From positions 1 through 64,000 of the forward strand of contig DATBQE010000031.1 in the NCBI GenBank assembly GCA_036561005.1: 64,000 bases of DNA, written 5' to 3'. A program made the translations under genes and the position numbers. Under the pieces are notes generated by a model that had not been told where the DNA came from, did no database searches, and saw nothing but the letters and a program-made list of their open reading frames with translations. The stretch is from PKWO01 sp036561005. GTDB taxonomy: Bacteria; Pseudomonadota; Gammaproteobacteria; Burkholderiales; Burkholderiaceae_D. This document shows, piece by piece, positions 1 to 8,977 of the stretch; position 1 is the first letter of the stretch, and the number at the start of each line of letters is the position of its first letter.

Positions 1-192
1 TGAATGGGCTACGCCATGTCGGGGCAAATTGCGCGTCGCATCGCATTCCGGTTGTTTGGTGCGGAACAAGCATGAAGTATCATGGGATGTAGGCAGATCA
101 ACGCGGAACCCTCAGCGTTGTTGTGCTCAATATTCGCGAAGTCTCGTGACCCCTTTAATCGATTAGTAAGGTTGCAGCGTAGTTAGTGCGCA
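1..192. other. Left-edge stretch without a recognised gene
   Basis: This segment lies downstream of the rsmA stop codon. I checked the plus-strand frames and found only short open runs broken by stops, with no convincing start or ribosome binding site. No apaG or apaH, which follow rsmA in enterobacteria, can be seen before the edge. No clear terminator hairpin with a T-run was found. Confidence 0.4.
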
Positions 193-963
193 TTAAGGCA
201 CAAGGTTCGCCAGAGCGACAAATTGTTCGAGGGGGACCGTCTCCGGACGCGCCTGCGGGTTGACGCCCGCATCAATCAACTGACTTTCCGTGAACAGCGC
301 GGCCAGGCAGTTGCGGATGACTTTGCGGCGCTGCGAAAATGCCTGTTGCACCACATTCTCGAGTTTCACCTGCTCGCAGGCGAGCGGCTTGGCCAGCGGG
401 ATCATGCGGACAATTGCAGAATCAACGCGTGGCGGCGGGTCAAACGCTGTTGGCGGCACAATGAACATCAGTTCCATGTGATAACGCCATTGCAGCATGA
501 CAGACAGCCGGCCGTAGGTCTTGCTGCCGGGCGGGGCAACCATGCGCTCCACCACTTCCTTTTGCAGCATGAAATGCTGGTCTTCGACCAGCGGGGCAAT
601 TTGTGCCAGATGGAATAGCAACGGGCTGGAGATGTTGTAAGGCAAATTGCCCACGACGCGGAGTTTTTTCCCTGCCGGCACCGGCAATTGGGAAAAATCA
701 AATTGCAACGCATCGGCAGAATGGACAATCAGGCGCGCTGGGTCGAATTGTTTGGATAGGCGCGCTACCAGATCGCGATCGAGTTCGACGACGTGCAACT
801 GTCGCAGCCGTTCGAGCAACAGACTGGTCATCGCTGCCAGCCCAGGGCCGATCTCGACCATGGCGTCGTCGGTTTTTGGATCGATGACGCGGATGATATC
901 GTGCAGCACGCCCTGATCGGTCAAGAAGTTCTGCCCGAAGCGTTTGCGTGCGATGTGTTTCAT
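193..963 (-). CDS. rsmA: 16S rRNA dimethyladenosine transferase RsmA (KsgA)
   Basis: RsmA uses S-adenosylmethionine to dimethylate two adjacent adenines in the 3'-terminal helix of 16S rRNA, a late step in 30S subunit assembly. The 256-residue protein has the family N-terminus RFGQNFL (residues 8-14), the SAM-binding loop EIGPGLAAMT (37-46), an acidic residue ending the second strand (ELD at 60-62), and the catalytic NLPYNIS (106-112). Its length matches the family. The start codon overlaps the pdxA stop in an ATGA arrangement, so it is the last gene of the lptD-surA-pdxA-rsmA operon and is probably translationally coupled. Confidence 0.97.
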   Translation of the reverse strand: MKHIARKRFGQNFLTDQGVLHDIIRVIDPKTDDAMVEIGPGLAAMTSLLLERLRQLHVVELDRDLVARLSKQFDPARLIVHSADALQFDFSQLPVPAGKKLRVVGNLPYNISSPLLFHLAQIAPLVEDQHFMLQKEVVERMVAPPGSKTYGRLSVMLQWRYHMELMFIVPPTAFDPPPRVDSAIVRMIPLAKPLACEQVKLENVVQQAFSQRRKVIRNCLAALFTESQLIDAGVNPQARPETVPLEQFVALANLVP

Positions 964-1988
964 GTTGTTCCTGTTTCCGACACCGACCGTGCCATTTGCG
1001 CGGCCGTGCGGATTGCCGCAATCATGCTGCCATGATCGGCAATGCCGACGCCTTTGGCAGCTAAATCAAGGGCGGTGCCGTGGTCGACCGAGGTGCGGAT
1101 GATGGGAAGGCCGAGCGTGATGTTGACGCCGTGGCCGAAGCTGGCGAATTTCAATACCGGCAAGCCCTGATCGTGGTACATGGCCAATACGCAGTCTGCC
1201 TGTTCGAGGTATTTGGGTTGGAACAGCGTATCGGCAGGGTAGGGACCGGTCACGGCAATCCCTTCATGCTGCGCAGCGGCGATAGCCGGCGCGATGATGT
1301 CGATTTCCTCGCGCCCCAGGTAGCCACCCTCGCCGGCATGCGGATTCAAGCCGGTTGCGAGGATGCGCGGCTGTGCAATGCCGAATTTACTCTTCAGATC
1401 GGCGTGCACGATGCGCAGGATGTGCAACAGGCCATCCTCCGTCAGTGCGGCGGCCACATCCTTCAACGGCAGATGGGTGGTGGCCAGCGCAACGCGCAGC
1501 ATCGGCGTGCCGCCTGCCAGCATCATCACGACTTGTGCGGCGCCCGTCATTTGTGCCAGGTATTCGGTGTGACCGGTAAATGGTACGCCGGCATCGTTGA
1601 TGGTGCTTTTTTGCAGTGGCGCCGTCACCAGTGCGTCAACCCAGCCGGCTTGCGCCGCTTCGATGCCGACGTCGAGCGTTTGCCGCACGCTGCGACCGTT
1701 GCGGCTATCGAGGGAGCCGGGCACAACAGGCTCGGCCAAAGGGCAATCGATGACGGCGATGCGGTCGGGCCCGAAATTGGGCAAGCCGTCGTTGCGCACG
1801 GCTTGCAACGACAGCGCGACCAGTTGTATGGCAGGATCGACGGCGTTTGCCGTCATTGCGAGAAAGGCCGCATCGCCAATTAATACGCAATCCGCTTCCG
1901 CGCGCAATTGCCACGCGGCGCGAATTGAAATCTCAGGCCCTATGCCGGCCGGCTCGCCACAAGTAATGGCAAGACGCGGCCTGTTCAT
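960..1988 (-). CDS. pdxA: 4-hydroxythreonine-4-phosphate dehydrogenase PdxA
   Basis: PdxA oxidises 4-phosphohydroxy-L-threonine with NAD in the DXP-dependent pyridoxal phosphate pathway. The product is used with deoxyxylulose phosphate, which Dxs (also in this window) makes. The 342-residue protein carries the metal-binding histidines expected for the family: H172 in THLPL, H217 in NPHAGE and H272 in YHDQG. I chose the ATG at 1988 because homologues begin directly at the ITCGEPAGIGPE motif. The frame is open upstream to 2042, and an alternative ATG at 2012 would overlap the surA stop. No strong Shine-Dalgarno is visible, so coupling to surA is likely. Confidence 0.95.
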   Translation of the reverse strand: MNRPRLAITCGEPAGIGPEISIRAAWQLRAEADCVLIGDAAFLAMTANAVDPAIQLVALSLQAVRNDGLPNFGPDRIAVIDCPLAEPVVPGSLDSRNGRSVRQTLDVGIEAAQAGWVDALVTAPLQKSTINDAGVPFTGHTEYLAQMTGAAQVVMMLAGGTPMLRVALATTHLPLKDVAAALTEDGLLHILRIVHADLKSKFGIAQPRILATGLNPHAGEGGYLGREEIDIIAPAIAAAQHEGIAVTGPYPADTLFQPKYLEQADCVLAMYHDQGLPVLKFASFGHGVNITLGLPIIRTSVDHGTALDLAAKGVGIADHGSMIAAIRTAAQMARSVSETGTT

Positions 1989-2001
1989 GATCGTGCAACG
2001 A

Positions 2002-3435
2002 TCACTTGTCATCCTGGCGGAATTCGACGTAGGCGCGGTCACGCAAGGTGCGCAGCCAATCCTGCGTCGCTTCGTCGAGCTTGCGCTCGCGGATTGCGGC
2101 GCGCGCCAACAGGCGTTGCCTTTCCTTCGACACGTCGTCGCTCTTGCGCTCGACGACTTGTATCAGGTGATAGCCGAACTGCGTTTGCACCGGCTCGCTG
2201 ATTTCGCCCGGCTGCAGCGCGTCCATCGCCTTTTCGAATTCAGGGGCGGTATCGCCAGGATAGATCCAGCCGATGTCGCCGCCCTTGGAGGCCGACAAGT
2301 CATTCGAATAAAGCTTGGCCAGATCCTCGAACGTTGCCGCCTTGTTGACCAGACGTTCGCGCAATTCAAGCAATTTGCGTTTCGCTTCGGTGGCCGTCAC
2401 GACTTGATTGACCTTGATCAGGATGTGCCGCGCATGCGTCTGCAACACGGCAGGTGCGGCAGACGCGCTGCTGCGCACCAGGCTGACGGCGCGTTTGCCG
2501 ACCAGCTTGACGATGTGGAAGCCGTTGGCACTTTTCACAATGCCGGAGATTTGACCTTCCTTCAATTGACCGACAGCGTCGAGGAACAATTGCGGCAGGC
2601 GGTCCTGGTTGCGCCAGCCAAGGTCGCCACCCTGCAGCGCGTCGCTCGCATCGGAATAAGTCGCGGCGATTTTGGCAAAATCGGCGCCGGTCTTCAGTTG
2701 ACGCAGTAAATCTTCCGCCTTGTTGCGCCGTGCATTGATTTGTTCAGCCGTCGCATTTTCTGGAATGCCGACCAGGATATGGGCCAGTTGCAGCTCTTGC
2801 GGCGCGGCGGCCCCGGTACCGTTTTGCGCGGCGATGTAGTTGTCCACTTCCGATTCCGTGATTTGCAGGCGGCCTTCCACTTCGCGCTCACGCACACGCT
2901 GCATCAGGATTTCATCGCGCACCGATTCGCGAAACCGGCCGAATGGCGTGCCATCGTGCTCGATCTGATCGCGAAACTGCTGCATGCTCATCTTGTTGCC
3001 TTCGGCGATACGCAACAGGTAACGGTCGAGCATCAAGTCGTCGACATGCAAGCCGTCTTCCTTGGCCAATTGCAACTGGGCCCGGTCGATGATCATTCGA
3101 TCGAGCACCTGTTTGCGGAATTCTGCCGGCGGGGGCAATGCCACGCCTTGCGACTTCATATTGTGTTCGATGAAAGTCATGCGTTGGGCAAGTTCGTTGC
3201 GCGTGATGACATCGTCATTGACCACAACCACAATGGCGTCGGCGAGCTCGGGCTTGACGCGTTGCTTGGCAGGCGCAGCGGCTACAGCCGGCGCCGCTGC
3301 AGGTGCTGCTTCCGCCGCCGTGCCTTGTGCCCAGGCGCTCTGCGCGTTACCGAGCGCTCCACACAGGAGAATAAGCGCCAGCTTGTAATTGCGGATCATA
3401 GTCTTGCCCATTTGCTTATGTTGTGAAAAATTCAT
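2002..3435 (-). CDS. surA: Periplasmic chaperone and peptidyl-prolyl isomerase SurA
   Basis: SurA escorts unfolded outer-membrane proteins, including LptD, across the periplasm to the BAM complex. The 477-residue protein starts with a charged stretch and a hydrophobic signal segment ending near AWAQ, then an Ala/Pro-rich linker, the SurA N-terminal chaperone domain, and two parvulin domains. The first parvulin domain begins near LQLAHILVG and the second near HARHILIKV; both have the YSD...GGDLGW/GGDIGW pattern. The start at 3435 is preceded by AAAGAAGA; a later ATG at 3399 would give a shorter n-region. It lies 11 nt after lptD and 13 nt before pdxA, the usual proteobacterial order. Confidence 0.95.
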   Translation of the reverse strand: MNFSQHKQMGKTMIRNYKLALILLCGALGNAQSAWAQGTAAEAAPAAAPAVAAAPAKQRVKPELADAIVVVVNDDVITRNELAQRMTFIEHNMKSQGVALPPPAEFRKQVLDRMIIDRAQLQLAKEDGLHVDDLMLDRYLLRIAEGNKMSMQQFRDQIEHDGTPFGRFRESVRDEILMQRVREREVEGRLQITESEVDNYIAAQNGTGAAAPQELQLAHILVGIPENATAEQINARRNKAEDLLRQLKTGADFAKIAATYSDASDALQGGDLGWRNQDRLPQLFLDAVGQLKEGQISGIVKSANGFHIVKLVGKRAVSLVRSSASAAPAVLQTHARHILIKVNQVVTATEAKRKLLELRERLVNKAATFEDLAKLYSNDLSASKGGDIGWIYPGDTAPEFEKAMDALQPGEISEPVQTQFGYHLIQVVERKSDDVSKERQRLLARAAIRERKLDEATQDWLRTLRDRAYVEFRQDDK

Positions 3436-3446
3436 GAAAATCTTCT

Positions 3447-5762
3447 TTATCGATTACTCGGCCGCACCGCCTGATTGACGGGCTGGTAGCCCGGCACGTT
3501 CAAGCGCATGGCTTCCAGTGCGTTTGACCCGAGTTGCGCCAATCCGTTTAACTCAAGCTGGAAAAAAGTCGAGGTCGAACTGATATTGGTCGCCGTCTGC
3601 GTATGTTGACCGCCGAAACGGAATACCCAGCAATCGGCCTTGTATTCGAAACCGAGCAATCCCTGCACAATTTTATGGTCGGGAATCGAATAATCGACAC
3701 GTCCGACAGCATACCAGCGGTCGAGAATTGGCCACTGTCCGGAGGTGTCGAACTGTTGAATTTGGTTCGGCAAGTCGCGAATGTATTGCAGATTCAGCAA
3801 TTTCTTCGGTGCCGGTTGCCAGCGCATCACGAAGTTTGCCTGATTCAAACCGTGGTTGGTTTCGCTGTAGTCGAAATCGGCACTGCCGCTCAACTGCGGC
3901 GTAAATTTGCCGGCAGCGGAAAAGAGCCAGTCGGAATTACTGTTCGCGCTCGGCAAGTCACCCGGCAAGGTAACCTGCTCCTTGATAAACGAATAACGCT
4001 GGCCGATGGCAAAACGCGCGCGCTCCTCGCCGTTTGCTTCAATGAAGCGCGTGGTCACAGCAGCGGTGACCTGATTCGCATCGCCGATACGGTCGCCGCC
4101 GACAAATCGGTTTTCGCTAAACAGCTGGGCAAAACTGACATCCGCGTCGGCACTATCGAAGTTCGGAATCAGGCTTTGATTGCGGTAAGGCGTGCGTACA
4201 TAAAACAGGCGCGGCTCAAGGGTCTGGGTAAGTGTGCGGCCGAGGAAATCGGTATCGCGCTCGAATATCAAGCCACTGTCGAGGGATGCGGTCGGCACCG
4301 AGCGCGTGATCTGCGAAGGCGTGCCGTCCGGCTGGTTTTGCAATTCATACTTGGTCAGATTGAACGACAATTTCGGGGTGATAAACCCTTCCGGCGTCAC
4401 GAACGGCAGCGACAATCGCGGCGTCATCGTGTAGCGGTCACCCACGACGGCATCGGGCTGCCAGAATCGCACCGCCTCGGCATCGAATGACCAGTCGAAT
4501 CCATGAACATCCTGCCGTCCCGCATGCAACAACAATTGCGGCAAGCGGTCATAGGGCTGCGTGATGGGGGAAAGCGGATCCTGCAAGACCTGGTAGCCGG
4601 TCGTGCGCAGGCTGATCTGCCAATCGGGCTGGGTATAGGTCAGCGATAGATCGCGCCCAAGCAGTCGCTGTGAAGCGGCCGTGATCGAGCGCGTGAAATC
4701 GTTCGGGTAATTGTCGTCCGACGCGGCATTGAGGTTCCAGTTCAGGTTCCAGTTCGGCGCCAGCACTTGCGAATGGACGGAACTGATTGCCCAACGGTCG
4801 GTGTCCGTCACCTTGTCATGCGGGAGCACTTCGAGCTTGGTTTCGCCGCTGTAGCTCGGCTCCAGATAGCGCATGTCGGCACCGATCTGGATGCCGCGTT
4901 CGGTAATGATCGTCGGCGACAATGTCAGATCGCGATTCGGGGCGATATTGAAGTAATACGGTGTCTCAACAACGATACCGCCGCGGTTGGAGCCGCCGAC
5001 GGTAGGCGGCAGGAAACCAGATTTGCGCGCGTCCGACAGGGGGAACGGCATTTCCGGCGCCCAAAGTATCGGCCAATCCTTGAAGTACACCACAGCCTGG
5101 GTTGCCGTGCCGGTGTCGCGACCACGGTCAATGTCCATGGTCGACGACTTCAGGTACCAGTCCGGGTCGGGTGCCTCGCACGTGCTGTAGGTGCCGTTGA
5201 TGACCTTGGCCTTGTCCTCGGTCTCGAAGTCGATGCGCTTTGCCTCGCCTTGCGCATTGTTGCTCGACAAATGGTAAGTCGGATTGAGCATGTAGCCCTG
5301 CCCGGTATCCATGCGCAGCTTCAACTCGTCGCCGGTATAAAGGTCGCCGAAACGCGTCAGGCGGACATTTTGATACGCCTCAATCTGGTCTTCAACCACC
5401 CGGTAGATTGCCCGGTCTGCCGTCACGGCAGTATTGCATTGCGTCAACTCGACGTTGTCATTCAGATACATGACGCGGTCGGGGCTGCCGCTCATGCTGT
5501 CTGCCTCGGCAGTCTGGACGCAGTTTTTTTCCGATTTGCGGCTGCGGCTGGCCGGTGGCGTGCTCATCAACGGCGGCTTGGCCAATCCATTGAGTGGTTT
5601 CGCGGCATCATCGGTGCCTGCGCTTGCGGCAGCCGGTTGTTGCGCTCCCGCTTGCTCAGGTGCTTGCTGTTGCGCCCACGCAGGCGCAGACAAAGCCGCC
5701 AAAACGGCGGCTGTCAGGGGGAGCAAGCGGGGCAAAGCGGGAAATGCCGGGAACCAGGTCAT
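3447..5762 (-). CDS. lptD: LPS-assembly outer-membrane protein LptD
   Basis: LptD is the outer-membrane beta-barrel that, with the LptE lipoprotein, inserts lipopolysaccharide into the outer leaflet. The 771-residue precursor has a cleavable signal peptide (about residues 1-30, ending APAWAQ), a Gln/Ala-rich spacer, an OstA/LptA-like jellyroll domain (roughly 75-200) and a long C-terminal barrel rich in alternating hydrophobic and aromatic residues. Cysteines occur in the N-terminal part (ENCVQ, TQCNTA, TCEAPD) and near the C-terminus (KADCWVF), consistent with the disulfides known in this family. It is first in the operon with surA, pdxA and rsmA and divergent from amgK. Confidence 0.96.
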   Translation of the reverse strand: MTWFPAFPALPRLLPLTAAVLAALSAPAWAQQQAPEQAGAQQPAAASAGTDDAAKPLNGLAKPPLMSTPPASRSRKSEKNCVQTAEADSMSGSPDRVMYLNDNVELTQCNTAVTADRAIYRVVEDQIEAYQNVRLTRFGDLYTGDELKLRMDTGQGYMLNPTYHLSSNNAQGEAKRIDFETEDKAKVINGTYSTCEAPDPDWYLKSSTMDIDRGRDTGTATQAVVYFKDWPILWAPEMPFPLSDARKSGFLPPTVGGSNRGGIVVETPYYFNIAPNRDLTLSPTIITERGIQIGADMRYLEPSYSGETKLEVLPHDKVTDTDRWAISSVHSQVLAPNWNLNWNLNAASDDNYPNDFTRSITAASQRLLGRDLSLTYTQPDWQISLRTTGYQVLQDPLSPITQPYDRLPQLLLHAGRQDVHGFDWSFDAEAVRFWQPDAVVGDRYTMTPRLSLPFVTPEGFITPKLSFNLTKYELQNQPDGTPSQITRSVPTASLDSGLIFERDTDFLGRTLTQTLEPRLFYVRTPYRNQSLIPNFDSADADVSFAQLFSENRFVGGDRIGDANQVTAAVTTRFIEANGEERARFAIGQRYSFIKEQVTLPGDLPSANSNSDWLFSAAGKFTPQLSGSADFDYSETNHGLNQANFVMRWQPAPKKLLNLQYIRDLPNQIQQFDTSGQWPILDRWYAVGRVDYSIPDHKIVQGLLGFEYKADCWVFRFGGQHTQTATNISSTSTFFQLELNGLAQLGSNALEAMRLNVPGYQPVNQAVRPSNR

Positions 5763-5872
5763 GAAATCAGGGTGTAGTGCCTATCGTGAACAGCATATCA
5801 GGCGATTTTTTAGGTTGAATCCCTTATTATATGGGAACTCACTGTTTAGAACTGCATTACTCAGGTCACTTG
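5763..5872. promoter_or_regulatory. Divergent promoter region lptD / amgK
   Basis: This 110-nt gap separates the divergent lptD and amgK start codons and must hold promoters for both. A TATAAT hexamer on the minus strand (5826-5831) is a candidate -10 element for lptD; no good -35 hexamer is obvious at the usual distance. No sigma-E-like motif was recognised with confidence. Confidence 0.35.
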
Positions 5873-6898
5873 ATGTCATTACACCTCCCCCAAGACCCCC
5901 GATTTACGCAATTAAGCCACTGGCTGGCCGGATTACCGTCACTCGAACTGCAAATCGATTCCTTGCGCCCGGCTTCGGCCGACGCCAGTTTTCGCCGTTA
6001 TTTCCGGCTGGACGCAGCCGGCGGCAAAAGTTACATCGCCATGGACGCGCCGCCGGAACGGGAAAATGTACCCGCCTACATCCAGGTAGCGCAATTATTC
6101 GACGCCGCAGGTGTTTCGGTGCCGCACATCATAGCGCAAGATGTCGAACACGGCTTTTTATTAATCAGCGATCTCGGCAACACCACCTACCTGCACGAGT
6201 TGAATCATGACAGCGCGTACAAGTTGTACATTGATGCACTCGATGCCCTGGTGCTGATCCAGGTTCACAGCCAGCCCGATGTGCTGCCGGAATATGACCG
6301 GGAGTTCCTGCTGCGCGAACTGATGCTGTTTCCCGAATGGTACATCGGCAAACATCTCGGCCTGACCCTGACCGAGGCGCAGGACAAGGCCTTGCACAAG
6401 GTGTTCGACGCCTTGCTGGCAAACATCCTGGCGCAGCCGCAAGTGTATGTGCACCGGGATTACCATTCGCGCAACCTGATGGTGCTGGCAAGCGGCAACC
6501 CCGGGATTCTGGACTTCCAGGATGCGCGCTACGGCCCGATCACCTATGACGTCGCATCGTTGTTGCGCGATGCCTACATCCAGTGGGACGAGGAAATCGT
6601 GCTCGATCTGGCAATCCGCTATTGGGAACGTGCCAAGCGCGCCGGCTTGCCTGTGGCGCCCGATATCGACACCTTTTACCGCGACTTCGAATTTACCGGC
6701 CTGCAACGCCATATCAAGATCCTCGGGATTTTCACCCGCCTATACCATCGCGACGGCAAGGACGCGTATCTGAAGGACATTCCGCTGGTGATGACCTACA
6801 TACGCAATGCGGCCAATCGCTACAAGGCATTGAAGCCGCTGGTGCTGCTGCTCGATCAGCTTGAAGGCAATGCACCAACGGTAGGATATACATTCTGA
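5873..6898 (+). CDS. amgK: N-acetylmuramate/N-acetylglucosamine kinase AmgK
   Basis: AmgK phosphorylates the anomeric carbon of MurNAc or GlcNAc, so that MurU can make UDP-MurNAc directly from recycled peptidoglycan and bypass the fosfomycin-sensitive MurA step. The 341-residue protein has the aminoglycoside-phosphotransferase fold signature: catalytic loop HRDYHSRN (194-201) and metal-binding DFQDA (214-218). I chose the ATG at 5873 because the upstream open frame from 5831 lacks family-like sequence. The specific name rests on its position immediately before murU and opposite lptD, the arrangement seen in pseudomonads and betaproteobacteria. Confidence 0.9.
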   Translation: MSLHLPQDPRFTQLSHWLAGLPSLELQIDSLRPASADASFRRYFRLDAAGGKSYIAMDAPPERENVPAYIQVAQLFDAAGVSVPHIIAQDVEHGFLLISDLGNTTYLHELNHDSAYKLYIDALDALVLIQVHSQPDVLPEYDREFLLRELMLFPEWYIGKHLGLTLTEAQDKALHKVFDALLANILAQPQVYVHRDYHSRNLMVLASGNPGILDFQDARYGPITYDVASLLRDAYIQWDEEIVLDLAIRYWERAKRAGLPVAPDIDTFYRDFEFTGLQRHIKILGIFTRLYHRDGKDAYLKDIPLVMTYIRNAANRYKALKPLVLLLDQLEGNAPTVGYTF

Positions 6899-6908
6899 GC
6901 GCGTCGAC

Positions 6909-7628
6909 ATGAAAGCAATGATATTCGCTGCCGGCCGCGGAGAACGCATGCGGCCGTTGACCGACACCTGCCCCAAGCCCTTGCTCAAAGTGCGCGGGCG
7001 TCCTCTGATCGTCTGGCAGGTATTGAACCTCGTTCGCGCAGGCATCACCGAGATCGTCATCAACCATTCCCGCCTTGGGCATATGATTGAAGAAGCCTTG
7101 GGCAACGGAGAAAAATTCGGCGCGCAAATTCAGTATTCGGCGGAGGAACAGCCGCTGGAAACGGCCGGCGGCATCGCCAAGGCGCGCCATCTTCTGGGTG
7201 AGCATCCGTTCGTCGCCGTATCGGGCGACATTTACTGCCCGCACTTCGATTTCGAGCAAGTCAAAACCGTATTGGAAGATAATGACGTGTGGGGCAACCC
7301 GCACGCAGCCGAAAAGCGCGACGTGGCCTGGCTATATCTCGTCAAGAATCCTGAATTTCACCCGCAGGGCGATTTTGCCTTGCATGCCTATTCAATCGCC
7401 AATGAAGGCGAGCCGCGCTACACTTTCGGCAATATCGGCGTGTATCGCCCCGAAATTTTCGATGCCATCAATCCAGGGCAACACGCCAAGCTCGCGCCTA
7501 TCCTGCGCGAGTATGCAGATCGCGGCCAGGTCGGCGGCGATTTGTATCGCGGCGAATGGCACAACGTCGGTACCCCCGAACAGTTGACCCAATTGAATAC
7601 CCCTTTCAACGGAAGACGCACTACATGA
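6909..7628 (+). CDS. murU: N-acetylmuramate-1-phosphate uridylyltransferase MurU
   Basis: MurU transfers UMP from UTP to MurNAc-1-phosphate, giving UDP-MurNAc in the cell-wall recycling pathway begun by AmgK. The 239-residue protein has the sugar-nucleotidyltransferase signature AAGRGERMRPLT...PKPLL (residues 7-26) and conserved active-site SGD (VSGDIYCP). It starts 10 nt after amgK and its stop overlaps the pepP start as ATGA, so the four genes amgK-murU-pepP-ubiH look co-transcribed. Confidence 0.92.
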   Translation: MKAMIFAAGRGERMRPLTDTCPKPLLKVRGRPLIVWQVLNLVRAGITEIVINHSRLGHMIEEALGNGEKFGAQIQYSAEEQPLETAGGIAKARHLLGEHPFVAVSGDIYCPHFDFEQVKTVLEDNDVWGNPHAAEKRDVAWLYLVKNPEFHPQGDFALHAYSIANEGEPRYTFGNIGVYRPEIFDAINPGQHAKLAPILREYADRGQVGGDLYRGEWHNVGTPEQLTQLNTPFNGRRTT

Positions 7629-8977
7629 CCGAGTATGCAACCAGACGTGCCAAGCTTATTGCACAGATGCAAGCCAAGGGTGGCGGGATCGCCATCATTC
7701 CAACTGCGCGCGAAGCCATGCGCAACGGCGATGCCGATTTTCCCTATCGGCACGACAGCAATTTCTTTTACCTGAGCGGCTTCGACGAGCCGGAAGCGGT
7801 CCTGGTGCTGGTAGCCGGCAAAACGTCGCCCTCGGATGCGCGCTCGATTCTGTTTTGCCGGGAAAAAGACAAGGAGCGTGAAATCTGGGACGGATTTCGC
7901 CATGGCCCCGAAGGTGCGCGCAGCAATTTCGGCTTCGACGCCGCCTTCCCGATCTCGGAAATCGACAAGGAACTGGCGAGCCTGATGGCCGACATGCCGG
8001 CGCTGTACTACGGTATCGGGCGCGATGCGGCGTTTGAAACGCAGGTGCAATCATGGCTCGATGCCGTGCGGCGCCAATCGCGCGCAGGCGTCAGTGCGCC
8101 GACGCAATTCCACGATTTGTTTGCCATGCTCGACGAGATGCGCCTGTTCAAGGACGAGAGTGAAATTCAGGCGATGCGGCGCGCCGCCGAGATTTCGGCC
8201 GGCGCGCATGCGCGCGCCATGCGCGCCTCGCGCCCCGGCCTGGCAGAATTCGAAATCGAGGCCGAATTGCTGCATGAATTCCGCCGCCACGGTTCGGAAG
8301 CGCCGGCCTATACATCAATAGTCGCTGCCGGCAGCAATGCCTGCGTGTTGCACTACCGCGCCGGCTCGACCGTGATGCAGGACGGCGATCTGGTATTGAT
8401 CGACGCCGGCTGCGAATATGGCAGTTACGCGTCCGACATCACGCGCACTTATCCGGCCAACGGCAAGTTCACCGAAGCGCAAAAAACCTTGTACGAAATC
8501 GTGTTGGCTGCACAGACGGAAGCGATTGCCGCCACAAAGGCAGGCAAGCGTTTCATCGATCCGCACAACGCCGCCTTGCGTGTGCTGGTGCAGGGCATGC
8601 TCGATACGGGCCTGCTCGACAAGGAAAAATATGTGACGATCGACGAAGCCATCGCGAGCGGCGACTACCGCCAGTTCTACATGCACCGAACCAGCCACTG
8701 GCTCGGCATGGACGTGCACGACGTCGGCGATTATCGGGAGACAGGCGAGCCTTCAGCCAACGATGAAAAGCCGTGGCGCATACTGCGGCCAGGCATGGTG
8801 TTGACGGTCGAACCCGGCATTTACGTGCGTCCGGCGGAAGGTGTGCCGGAACAATTCTGGAACATCGGCATACGCATTGAAGACGACGTGCTGGTCACGG
8901 CGGACGGCAATGACGTGTTGAGCCGGGACGCGCCGAAAACCATCGCGGAAATTGAAGCGGTGATGCAGCGCGGATGA
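7625..8977 (+). CDS. pepP: Xaa-Pro aminopeptidase PepP
   Basis: This di-manganese exopeptidase removes N-terminal residues that precede proline. The 450-residue protein has an N-terminal creatinase-like domain and a C-terminal pita-bread domain with all five expected metal ligands: D260 (LIDAG), D271 (SDITRTYP), H358 (TSHWLGMD), E396 (TVEPGIY) and E419 (IRIEDD). The ATG at 7625 overlaps the murU stop (ATGA), which fixes the start. Its own stop overlaps the next start in the same way. pepP beside ubiH is a common proteobacterial linkage. Confidence 0.95.
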   Translation: MTEYATRRAKLIAQMQAKGGGIAIIPTAREAMRNGDADFPYRHDSNFFYLSGFDEPEAVLVLVAGKTSPSDARSILFCREKDKEREIWDGFRHGPEGARSNFGFDAAFPISEIDKELASLMADMPALYYGIGRDAAFETQVQSWLDAVRRQSRAGVSAPTQFHDLFAMLDEMRLFKDESEIQAMRRAAEISAGAHARAMRASRPGLAEFEIEAELLHEFRRHGSEAPAYTSIVAAGSNACVLHYRAGSTVMQDGDLVLIDAGCEYGSYASDITRTYPANGKFTEAQKTLYEIVLAAQTEAIAATKAGKRFIDPHNAALRVLVQGMLDTGLLDKEKYVTIDEAIASGDYRQFYMHRTSHWLGMDVHDVGDYRETGEPSANDEKPWRILRPGMVLTVEPGIYVRPAEGVPEQFWNIGIRIEDDVLVTADGNDVLSRDAPKTIAEIEAVMQRG